From contig CM076259.1 in NCBI GenBank assembly GCA_038380795.1, forward strand, positions 99,249,739 through 99,313,738: a stretch of DNA of 64,000 bases, written 5' to 3'. The stretch's first letter is position 1. Each line of letters opens with the position of its first letter. Shown one piece after another: positions 38,601 through 49,816 of the stretch. Below the pieces are notes generated by a model that was not told the origin of the DNA, ran no database searches, and saw only the letters and a program-made list of their open reading frames with translations. Made by a program: the position numbers and the translations under genes. Origin of the DNA: Pyrocephalus nanus (lineage: Eukaryota > Chordata > Aves > Passeriformes > Tyrannidae).

Positions 38601-39860
38601 AGAAAACCCCAAAGCCCAAATTGTTTTTCAACAAGAACCCCAACTGATTTTCCAGTAAAAATTTAGTAACATTAACCAGAAATCTTTGCTAAAAAGCATC
38701 ATGTAAAAACTGTTATGTGCTGTTCCAACTTGTTTCACTATTTTCTTCTGATGATAAATACCATTTTCACATCTTAAAAAAAAAAAAACATAGAAAAAGA
38801 AAGAGGAAAACAGACTCCCTAAACCATCTCCTCATGGCCACTGTAATGTCTGCTATAAAGACTCATTTTTAACCCTCAAGCAAGCAGCCAAGCACGACAA
38901 TTAGAATGTAATGCATTAAGAAAGGCTCTTTTCAGTGTCCATCCCCTGACAGCGCTGCCCCAGCTTAGAGGGATTATGGCAATTATGATACGGACTATTG
39001 GTTGGCAGTGAAGGGCGAGAGGCAAGAGGGACTATTCATAATCCTTAGTCCTTTCTTTGACCTATGAAGGGCAGGAGGAAAGGTGGGGTTTGTTTCCTTG
39101 GGATCCCGTTGGAAACAGTGAGGAAAGAACTGCCAAGTCCTGAATGTGTGGACTGGGAAATTCAAGTCCCTGGCACACCTAAAGAGGTTTCCTGCTGCTC
39201 CCTGAAGCTCTGAATTTTAAGACTGAAGGGTTGATCCTAGTTTGCCCAGCACCCCAGTGGAGATGAAAACAGATAAGCCCCCGGGAAGGAAAGCAGATAA
39301 ACAAAGAACCCATTGCAAATTGAGGTGACTCTCTTTCAAATGCATACCAAAACTGGACAGGATCCTCTCTGAAAATTTTTTCCCTTTGACAGCTGTGGTG
39401 CACGGCTGCATAATCTCCATAGCTGTTGCTCAGAAAGCAACTATAAATGTCAGGTTGTTGCAAGAAAACCCACATAGGTTTCCTGTTTCTTATGGTTCAA
39501 GATAAAGGTTGCACACAATGTGAGCTCAGTTCTTTACAGCAGTTGATTTCTAGCACGACTACAGTGAAGGCTCTACAATTAACTCAATTTCAATCAGCTA
39601 ATAACTTCTTGGAATAATTAATTTGGCACAAATGCCCATGCCACCAGAAGCTGAAATGCACACGTCTGTGGGAGGTTTTAATACAAAGTGTTGCCCCACC
39701 TCCTAAAAAAATAAAACTTCTCAAGACAAAGATATCTCTGCCTAGTGCAGCCTCAGTAAAGTTATGAACACGGCCATGCTTCAGATCAGAGCAAAAGGTG
39801 GTAGCTAGCTGCTAGCATCTGGAGAAAAGTATTGCTCACACTAGAAACCCAGTGAGGATT

Positions 39861-39910
39861 TAAAAGAAAAAAGAAAAAACAAAACAAAACAAAACACACA
39901 AAAACAACAA
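39861..39910 (+). repeat. A/C-rich low-complexity tract
   Basis: AAAAG then AAAAC units, about 50 bp. A simple repeat of the CAAAA type. Confidence 0.85.
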
Positions 39911-40704
39911 CGAGGGATCTGGAGGAAAAGAGAATGGCATTGCAACATAGTAGCCTTTTCACTGTGGTGGATTGCATCCCCTGCAGTGTCCTCTCATAAT
40001 GGCTTCCCTTGAGCTTGTTTCCCCTGGGAACAAAAGGCACCTCAGGCATGTGAGGGAGAAGCAGGCGTGAGTCAATGTGTGCCAGCACTGCCCTGTGTGC
40101 AGATGTGCAGGAGCAGCCTCTAAACATGCTACCACAGAGGAGCAATTGTGGCAGCACAGAGGCAGTGTGGGCTGGGGACAACTGAGACGTGGCCTGCACA
40201 GGGACCTGCACACGTTTGCCTGCGTGGGGGCCTGCACTGCAGCCATCTCTGATGTTCACCTGTGTAAGCTCATACCCCGAGGTGACGTCAGGGAAGTTGC
40301 ACTGATGTAAATCGACTTGTAGATAAGAATCACCTCATATGAAGTCCCACTGGGGATGCTGCTACTGTGGCTTTGAGGTTTGTGCTTGTCAGTACTTCAG
40401 GTAGGTGCTTCAGAGAGATGCAAGGAGACTGTACTGGCACACACCTTCAGTATCTCCCTATTCTCCTGGCTGACAGACCAGGCACCCTTGAAAAAGGCAG
40501 GAAGGGGTTGGCACTGCTTCCAAAAAGTGCCGTACTCCGGAGCTGAAGGAGACGGCTGTCTCTTGATGAGATTACAGCACCCCTGGCACCCATCCCAAGC
40601 AGAAAGCAACTAGCAAGGCTGGGACCGGATCGCTTAAAACTTGTGTCACCACAAGCTTCTCTGTTATTTTCCACGATGAGACAGAAAGGCAGTACCACAT
40701 CCTG

Positions 40705-40855
40705 CAAAAAAAACAACAAAACAAAACACCAAAACAAAACAAAACAAAGCAAACCTACCAACCTACCAACAACAACAACAACAAACCAACAAAAACAAAA
40801 ACAAAAACAAACAAACAAAAAAACCACAAACCAAACAAAAAAACCCCCAACAAAC
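40705..40855 (+). repeat. A/C-rich low-complexity tract, 150 bp
   Basis: An almost pure A and C strand made of CAAAA, CAACAA, CTACCAA and CAAAAA units, with very few G or T. It is the longest such tract in the window. The open frames across it encode threonine, asparagine and lysine repeats on one strand and valine and phenylalanine on the other, which is a composition effect. Confidence 0.92.
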
Positions 40856-40942
40856 TAGTTTTCAGAGACTTAGAGTTAAACATACCCTGAACTGCCACTG
40901 TAAGGGAAGTGAGAGTGAGCATCTGTGTGAAACATTACCTAC

Positions 40943-40970
40943 CTCTCCTAGCAGGACTCTCCTAGCAGGA
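40943..40970 (+). repeat. Perfect 14-bp tandem duplication
   Basis: The unit CTCTCCTAGCAGGA is repeated twice without change. A small local duplication. Confidence 0.95.
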
Positions 40971-42679
40971 GAACAGCGCTCACTCATCCATTTTTTCTAG
41001 TCTTGATCCCAGAACCTCTGAAACTGAAAGAAGCGCCACTGGGACCCATTAATAAATGAAGCCAAAACTACTCATAGAAACATGAAATGCTCAGCTCTGC
41101 TCCGGCTGGGGACAATCACATTCACTAAGACACCACTACGCAGTAGTGGTATGTAGTAGGTCTGACAGGTGTTTTAACCTCTATGGCAGAAGTTCCTCAA
41201 GTAAGACCTAGAGTTTGTTTTGTGCTCTTGATGCTAAATTTCACCAGCAGCATCCTTCATGGGATAGTGAAAACATGCATACACTACACCATGTCTTTAC
41301 TGAAAATGTTTACATCTTTAAAACAAAGTCCAGAAACTCTTGCTCATCCACCTCCTAGCATGGAGACTGATAAATTTCACAGATACCTTGCTCTACCACT
41401 CTGAAATTCTACAAGTGCTTCAAGTTGGAGCTCCCTCTCTGTCCAGAAGCATCCTAGTCCTGATCAGACTGAGCAACAAGGCACATACCTGATCCCTAAG
41501 CCCATTTAAGAGCCAATGTATTCCTCCTCTTTCCTCCCTTGAGAAAGCCAGGGTTACCTTGGACATGCATGATGCTTAGCAGCAGGATATTCATGGAATT
41601 CAAATATTTCATTTATTTAAAACAGCATCTAAACCACTTTCTTTTGTAACAACTTCACGTGCTCTCCCTGTACTCAGAAATAAATTCTGCCTGCTTTTCC
41701 CAGACATTTCCCTTTCTCCTCACCGTGGCATATCTTGAGGGATTTCTGATTTTATCTTACATTTCTTTATTCTTGGTGAGACTTCAGTTACGTCTGCCCC
41801 AAGTTCCTGGGCACCCGCAATATAAGCCCAGCTTTTCAATAAAGACTGCCAGAGGACTTTAATGGATGCCTGCAATTTGAAGCACGTAAGCTGCAGATTC
41901 ACTGTGCTCTGCACCTGAGGCTTCCATGACAGCCTTTTCTCATATCCAGTTTGCTCCTTAGCCTGAGGGAATTCCTACTCCATTTTCCCAGTCTCCATTT
42001 TCCAAACTTCAGGTTATTCAGGATGGGACTAATTCTCTTCACTCTTGCTGATAAAGCAAGATCACTGCAGAGACTGAAATGCAGAGGATGTGGTAACAGA
42101 GGTAAAGTGAAGGAACTGAACTCAGTTTACCTTATACATCACACACCAAGTCAAATCTTTAGTTATTTAAAATACATGGTGGATGGGACATCACCACTTT
42201 CCAATTTGCTGTCAAAGCTTAATGTTTGATGTGAAAATAGCAGCTTCTTGGGCGAGTCATGCAATCTGATCATTTTGACTCACGGTACACCTCTGTTGTA
42301 GCTGGCAGACAGATAGGTCCTGTCACAGGACATGGGTGGCTCTGCTAGCGTGAGAGGTAGCCTCTGCTAAACCTGTCACCAAGGCACAGAGGCACTTCTA
42401 CCATGTGAAAGATATGCCACCAAGGAAGATGGAGGATACCTGCGTAACGATCACAGGAGAGGTTCCTATCACATCCTGCTCCTGGGCCAAGGCTGCAGAC
42501 CAGGGAGCAACCACAGAAAGCAGGTAGCAGGACTGACCACACTTTACCTGACCTATGTTCTGCTTGTAACCAGTTTTGTAAAACCACTGGAGAAGAAAGT
42601 AAACCAGCTGTCATCAGGACAGGCCAAAGGTGGATCTTAGCAGATCAAATCTGACCCAAAGTGAGCTGGATGTTAATTT

Positions 42680-42744
42680 AAAACCAAAACAAACAAACAA
42701 TCAAACAAAACCAAACCAAACCCAAAACAAACAAACAAAAAACC
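42680..42744 (+). repeat. A/C-rich low-complexity tract
   Basis: About 65 bp of AAAC, ACAA and CCAAA units with only one T. The same class as the tract at 40705-40855. Confidence 0.88.
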
Positions 42745-45101
42745 CTCAAAGAAACAGTTCACCTCCAGATGTAGTAGTTTAGATGGTTGTTAAAAGTGAC
42801 ACTGAAGTAAGTTTTTGGTTGACAGATCTCTTACAAGGTAGGGGTCAAACCTATCACTAGGCTACACAAGATCTAGTGGTATAACTAGGGCTGGGTTCCC
42901 TGTCCCCCCACAGGGCTGCACAGAGGTACAGGAAACACAGGCCTAAATCCTAGGGCTGTAGCTTTAGTGGAGAATACAGAAAAATGCTGCATCCAGAAGA
43001 AGATCTGGGGTAAAACAGAGATTCTATGGGCCTTCCTGGCTTGCTAAATTCAGCCAAATACAGAGATAACAAAAAAAGCTGTCAAAATATCCTGTTTCCT
43101 GACTGACCCATTCTGCTCTCTGTTGACAGGTTCAGATTTTTTGTCCTCCATATACTGTTTTAGTAGTTGGAATTTATTTTGCACCACAACAAAATTTTCT
43201 TTGTAAAGAGTGCATATAAATTGGCTTTATAACACTGATAGGCACACTTTGTGCATGCGTGTTTTATTTACATATATTTCAAACTTAACTCTGCCTGCCA
43301 TGAGTCCTGAGACAAAGAGATTTCCCAAATGGTAAGGGTAATCCAAAGTCACTAATCACTTTGGCAAATCCTGGCTGTAATGGTACCTGATTTAGAGCCT
43401 GTTAAAGTCAATAGAAAGAATTCCAGGGTCTTTCAATAACACCCATAAAACTCCGATTCACGTTTGTACAAGTTACACAAGCACAGGAATGACAGAACAG
43501 GGTGCAAATGGATGCCAGACTTCTCCCATAAAATATTGCTGAAATATTGCTGCTCTTGCTTTCAAATCACAGGTCATCAGGCTCTCTAGGTTTGTATGCC
43601 TCTATATTCATCTTTATTCTCAAGGATGGGAACATGCAGCTTGTTTGGCACACCTTTCCCCTGTACACAGTGTTCTGTGCATCTTCATAAAGCCATACAA
43701 ATACAGGTAATGAAAGCCTCCAGCTGCACAAGGTCATTTGACTTCTAAGGAAAACTGGGGGAAAGCAGGAACAAAATAAAAAAATCCTGAGGAGCCACTT
43801 CTTCTGCATCCCTGCTCTATCCTCACATGTCCTAACCATTAAAAGCAAATTTGGTTTAAACCAGAATTTTCTGTTTGGTTGGAAAAGTCACTTTGTCTCT
43901 ACACACAAGCAGAAACCAATTCTTTGCCTGGTAGTGTTCCCCTAGGCAGGTGCCTTATCTTTTGCCCCCAGGGAATTGTTTCCCTGCTTCTACAAGACCT
44001 AATTCTAACAAGGTGCATCTCTAATGTCAGGGAAGTAGAAGAACAAACTCTTATACAGGAAACTATTGCCAAGACCTTCTTTGAAATGCATGTGAGAACA
44101 TGAAGGCAATTGACACGTTCATTCATATTGAATCAGCACATTCAAGCTTACTCCTCTTCTCTGAATTCTGTTTTCAAGAGAGACTTCTTCACCAGTTCCA
44201 TTCAACTCTTCTGTTATTTTATTCAGATGGCACTTCTTCATTTGTGTAATTATCAGGAAGCAAGGTCCCAAGAGAAACCAGATAACTACGCAGAGGGAGT
44301 GAATGTGTCCCATGTGACACCCACGCTGCTCCATACATCAGAAACAGCCAGGGAATCTCTATGCATCAGTCAGTTCACAAGAAGCGCTGCACATCTTCCT
44401 TGTTTAGCTACAAGACTTCAGCTCAAAGAGAACTAAAGTTCAGACTTCCCAATCTGAAAGTAACAGAGCTCAGCCATCATCATTCAAGACACTCTGAAGT
44501 TAGCCCCCAACCCTTTTATTCTAACTGCAAATAGCCTCTATGAGCAACTATGATGCAATTTAGAAAGGAACTACCCATATTTGGCATAAAACTTGCTTCA
44601 TTCCAGAAACCTTAAGTCACACTGACTAATCACAAACATAGTTTTCATGTGAATATTAGCTCTCTTTTTCTCCTCAAATGAAATAACATCACATTTGCAG
44701 ATTCCCATGCTCTAAAAGATAAAGGGAGAGCCACCTGGAAACTTCAGCTTCTTGTCTGATTCATTCCTTCACCTAACTCCTCATCTTCCTAAACAAGCAT
44801 CTTTCATCCCAGAAGAGAAAAGCAGAGCATGCATTTCTGCTCTACAGAAATTGTATTCATTGCATTAAAATAAGTCCCAGCTATGAAAATGAGCAAGATA
44901 CCTGGCAAATAAGTGCCTGTGTATAAATTGTTAAAGAGAATTGATAGAAAACCTCTGACACCATGGCTCTGGTTTTGCTGTTTCTCTTTATCAGCATTAT
45001 TAACCCCCTGTCCTGCAAGGTATCTGTGTATATTTACATAGACAGATACATCTATATCTTAATGTAAATTAATCTAAAGAAGGGAAGAGAAGGCAAGAAA
45101 C

Positions 45102-45357
<256 letters not shown>

Positions 45358-46745
45358 TATCTAGTAATCTGATATCTATCTTCTGATATCTAGTATGTTA
45401 ACAAAGACAGGAATAAATCCTTTCTTGCTTATTTTCTTCTTTCTAGGTACAGAGCTTCAAAAAATCACTGAATTTGCAGAGATAAGTCTGCCTTTAAAAG
45501 CAAGTAAGAGCCTGTAATCAAGAATATGCAAGTTGATTAGTCAGGTTACTACTAAGCTTGGGGAATGAATTAACTCTGCTGCCAAATATGGGCAGACCAT
45601 TTTCCCCAGTATGATTTATCTGGTTGGAAACACTTCATTAAATACACCCTTGCTATTTCAAGGGAAGCTTGAAATTTGTAATATGCCCTGAGTCCAGTCA
45701 CAGGAGTAAAGATCTTGAACAATATGTTAATGCCTATTACCAGGCTTAAAGGTTTGTTGTGATACGAATTGTCCTTGGCTGCTTTCCAAGAAGATCTGCT
45801 AAAAAGGGCAACCCTCATTTTGCCAAAGGAATTGATGATATGGGTCCGGAAGCTGTAGAATTTAGGCAGTGCTTTCCCTCAGCCAGCCCTTGATGTCCCT
45901 TTGATAGCATGTCACTGTAGCACAGTTTGGGGTGTTTTTCTGCATCCAGACAGTGAGGTCTGAGCCCCCACTCCATTCCTCTGTACCCACACAAGTCATT
46001 TGCCTCTCAACAATGGAACCTACATGAGAGGAGACTGGCACATCCCTGCATTGGATATTTTCAGGGAAGCCACTGCTGTAAACCTTTCCCTTTTCCCCTT
46101 TCCCCCTTTCTATGTCCTCTTGATTCCCAGAACTTTCAAGAAAATCCCCTCCATTTCCCATAACATCTATTTGTTTTCAGCCAGCAAGTAATGAATAGGA
46201 AACTAATGGCAAAAGCCATTTATTGTTTCAGCTACCTCAGTGCATTATTACTTTGCTTCCCAAACAGGGAGCCTATTTTTCTTCAGTCCTCATTTCCTTT
46301 TCAAAATGGTTCTTACAGTTCCTCCTCACCTGCTTGAGCACCCACTCTCTATCTGCACCTGGGACAGCAGCAAGTCCAGCAGTCCCACAACAGTAACTGT
46401 CCTCTCTTACTAACTCATTCTAAAAAACCCATCCTGGCAGCTGGGGCTCTGGTCTCACTGCTGCCTCCACTGACATTTCCTGTCATTCCTGCATGTCCCA
46501 CCTTGCTCTATGTTCCCCTTTTGGTATGGCAGTATATCTGCCTAGGAAGACTGCCTGCCTGCCTACCAGCCATTTGCTCTCTCTGTTTGCAGTTCAGTAA
46601 GTGCCAGCTGGATGTATTCCTGATGTTTCTCCTAACATGCTGTATGCAGGCACATGGGCTACAAATACGTGTCCACACGTATTTCTAAATAACACACGGT
46701 GGCTGCATGAGCAGAGGAGCAATACAGCCAGATCCTTCCTTCATC

Positions 46746-47188
46746 AATGGAGCTGGGGAAGGGTCTGGAGAACAAGTCTCACAAGGAGTGTTTATGGGAG
46801 CTGGAGTTGTTTAGCCTGGAGAAAAGGAGGCTGAGGGGAGACCTTATTGTTCTCCACAGGTACCTGAAAGGAGGCTGAAGCAAGCTGGGGTCAATTTCTT
46901 CTCCCAGGTAACAAGTGACAAGACAAGAAGAAATGGCCTCAAGTTGTGCCAGTGAAGGTTTAGATTAGGTATTAAGGAAAATTTCTTTACTGTAAAGGTG
47001 GTCAGGCATTGAAACAGGTTGCTTAGGGAAGCAGTGGAATCACCATTCCTGTAAGTGTTCAAAAAAATGTGCATACGTGGCACTTGAGGACATGATTTAG
47101 TGACTGACTTAGCAGTGCTATGTTAAGAGTTGGACTTGATCTTAGAAGTATTTTCCAACCTTAAAAAATCTATGATTCCATGATTCCT
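46746..47188 (+). mobile_element. CR1 LINE 3' fragment
   Basis: About 440 bp of CR1, plus strand. It starts in the ORF2 C-terminal region (AGCTGGGGAAGGGTCTGGAG, then TTTAGCCTGGAGAAAAGGAG, then GGCTGAGGGGAGACCTTATT). It continues through the 3' UTR (TTAGCAGTGCTATGTTAAGA, then GTTGGACTTGATCTTAGAAG) to a terminal AATCTATGATTCCATGATTC. The ORF2 frame is disrupted: I found no long open frame on the sense strand. An old, dead copy. Confidence 0.94.
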
Positions 47189-48574
47189 AACCCTGAGGAG
47201 GAACTCTGTCAGGCAATGGTGGTGGGAAGTGTGGGATCAGATTTTGGGGTTCAGGGCCAAAGGTGCTGAGTCTGCAAACTGCGCTCCTTTTCAGGAAGAG
47301 AGCAAGAGTGACACTGAAATGCCTCAGCATTACCACACCTTGCTGTGGAGATCAGTGCTGTTCCTAGAGGCAAGCCTCCCTGCTTCCATGTACAAGAGGC
47401 TCTAGGTTGGCAGCCGACAGTAGGGGAGTGCAGAACGGGATAACATATGACAGGAAAGCAAGTTTAAAAACAAAAGGAAGAGGAAGTGCTGGAGTGAAAC
47501 ATCTGGTTTCCATGAGCTTAACTGTTTAGTCCCTCTAATGTATTGCAGTTTCAAAACAGTGATAGTTCACTTGGTGAGCAATGGCATGACAGGAGCAAAC
47601 ATTGGTATTTAATATGTGAAACTATTTGCATAGCATGGGCAGGCCTCGTTCCAGTATGTACTGAACAAACACAGTGGGGAATACTGCCTGCTCCAAAGAG
47701 GTTATGCAATGGCCAAAGAAGAGGGTGAGGGAAAAACACATGCAAAAAGGCAGGTTAATGACAACCCTCTAAACAGCATTACCTGTGCTTCAAACAGTCG
47801 AAAGGATTGTAGCCTTGTACCTGGTGCTGTGCTCTGTCACAAGGTCAGCAGTGTAATGAAATAATTTTGAGTCCTTCACAAGTTGTAATATCTGTGATCC
47901 CTACTACGACAAAGCTGTTCTAGCCAGCAAACCATCCAGACAGGGACAGACTGTCTCTTTCCTCTCTCTGCCAATGACAAGTGATCCTTCCTGACCAAGT
48001 AAGGGTTTTCCCACCAGGAAGCCTATGCAGTAACATGTGGCTATGTGGAACTTCTTCTTACAAGACAGATGGAGCCTTCAGTTCTCATGTATTTTTTAAT
48101 ATCTCATCATTGTTTATGTGAGTAACTAAGAGATTCTTTAAACTGAGGCCCTTTTATTTCAGGGACAGACAATTCCAGAAGAAATAATGATTGATATGCT
48201 GTGAGCAGTAACTAGATCTTGGAATGGGGACAGCTCAATCACTCTTGAGTTTTACTGAGGTCATATTTAACTGTCTCCAACTAATACCTTTTCTATTTTT
48301 TACGGCAGGGGTTATTCTGATGTAGGGAACACATTTTTTAATAGTGAAGGATATCAGCCAGTGGAATAAATGAAAAAGGAGAATGGTGGATTCTCCCTCT
48401 GATCTCCAAACTACAAAAGATACACTCTGGCCAAAAGTGCTCTGAGGCTCAAAGCAGTGGAAATTGGAACATTACAGTGGCCTGTTATACAGAGGATGAC
48501 AAAGAAGATCCAAGTCCTGTGACTTTCTCCTCTGCAGCTCCTCCATACCTGTTATTTATACGTCTCTGTCTCAG
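47189..48574. other. Unique non-coding spacer
   Basis: About 1.4 kb without a recognised gene or repeat. Frames of 61-64 codons on both strands near 47543-47745 are unremarkable. Confidence 0.6.
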
Positions 48575-49258
48575 AGAATTACAGAATCATACACTGGTTT
48601 TGGTTGGAAGAGACCTTATATATCATCTAGGTGTCCCTGCTGTGCGCAGGGATACCTTCCACCAGACCAGGTTGCTCACAGCACCATCCAGCCTGACCTT
48701 AAACACTTCCAGGGATGGGGTATCCATAACTTCTCTGGGCAACCTGTTCTAGTCCTTCACCACCTTCACAGTCAAGAATTTCTTCCTTATATCTAATCTA
48801 AACCTACTCTCTGTTTAAAGCCATTCCCCCTTGTCCTGTCACTACATACCCTTGTCAAAAGTCATTCTCTGACTTTCTTGTAGGACCACTTCAGGATCTG
48901 AAAGGCTGCAATAAGGTCACCTTGGAGCCTTCTTTTCTCCAAGCTGAACAATCCCAACTGTCTCAGACTTTCCTTGTAGGAGGGATTCTCCATCCCTCTC
49001 ATCATTTTAGTAACCCTCTAGACTGTCATCAGCAGGTCCATGTCCTTCCTGTGCTGGGGACCCCAGAACTGGATACAGTACTCCAGGTGGGGTCTTATGA
49101 GAGCGGAGTAGAGGGGAGAATCATTACGTGTGATGTGGCCCAGGATACAGTTGGTTCTCTGCTTCCCCGGTTCTTGTCTTGCAGTCCACCCACTTGAGAG
49201 GTGTGGGAAAAGATGTTGCCATTGATGACTGAGACAAAAAATTGTTGAGTACCTCAGC
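48575..49258 (-). mobile_element. CR1 LINE fragment, apparently internally deleted
   Basis: Minus-strand CR1 with its 3' end at 48575. The 3' UTR is recognisable (plus strand CACTGGTTTTGGTTGGAAGA and CATCCAGCCTGACCTTAAAC), followed by the ORF2 C-terminus. A minus-strand frame at 49018-49344 reads [20 protein letters not shown] and [10 protein letters not shown], the conserved CR1 segment after the reverse transcriptase. Directly upstream in the element, at about 49215-49258, the nucleotides GCTGAGGTACTCAAC and CTCAGTCATCA match the stretch that encodes AEVLNAFFASVFTG in CR1, which lies between the endonuclease and reverse transcriptase domains. The whole reverse transcriptase region therefore seems absent. 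The left limit of the element beyond 49258 is uncertain. Confidence 0.85.
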
Positions 49259-49662
49259 ATAGGTAGCCATCTCAGAGCTGCAGGGTGACAGTAGCCAAGT
49301 GATGAAGCTGTGCAGTCCTGTCTCAAGCAGCCATGAATTAACACAGTGCCTGGGACTATGGGGAAAAATTTTTAGCTTCCCAGTACAGTACCCCCTCATA
49401 CAACTCCTATAACTGTAATACCTGAGGTCCTCAAAGTGTGAAATAGCCCAGTTTTCTTGGTCATTCTGGGAGCAGAAAACTCCTGAGAGAGGGCAATGAA
49501 GCTGGTTAAGCAAGCAGGAGCAGACACAAGCTCACTCATTGCAGCCTTCATGCTCCTGACGTACCCGACATCCACCAGTCCCAAAAACACATTCGACTTA
49601 AGCACAAGCAAAGGAATATGCTGTGAAGCAGGTTCTATTAGTTTAGCAACGCACTAGTGGAG
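49259..49662. other. Spacer, possibly more degraded CR1
   Basis: About 400 bp between two CR1 copies of opposite orientation. It may include further old CR1 sequence continuing upstream of the internally deleted copy, since several minus-strand frames (for example 49124-49513) run through it, but I could not match it confidently to any CR1 region. Confidence 0.4.
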
Positions 49663-49816
49663 ATGCATGCCCCATCCCTGGAAGTGTTCAAGGCCAGATT
49701 GGATGGGGCTTTGAGCATCCTGGTTTAGTAGAAGGTTTCCCTGCCCATGGCATGGAGGTTGGAACTAGATAGTCTTTAAGGTCCCTTCCAACCCAAACCC
49801 TTTTATGATTCTGTGA
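49663..49816 (+). mobile_element. CR1 LINE 3' fragment
   Basis: About 150 bp of the CR1 3' end, plus strand. It opens with CCCCATCCCTGGAAGTGTTC (end of ORF2), continues GGCCAGATTGGATGGGGCTT, then GGAGGTTGGAACTAGATAGT and TAAGGTCCCTTCCAACCCAA. It ends in ATGATTCTGTGA. Its tail type matches that of the minus-strand copy at 48575-49258. Confidence 0.94.

Noticed and set aside
39786..40259. 157-codon minus-strand frame
   Set aside because: Part of it is translated CAAAA-type repeat (long phenylalanine and valine runs); the rest lies in GC-richer sequence and shows no domain.
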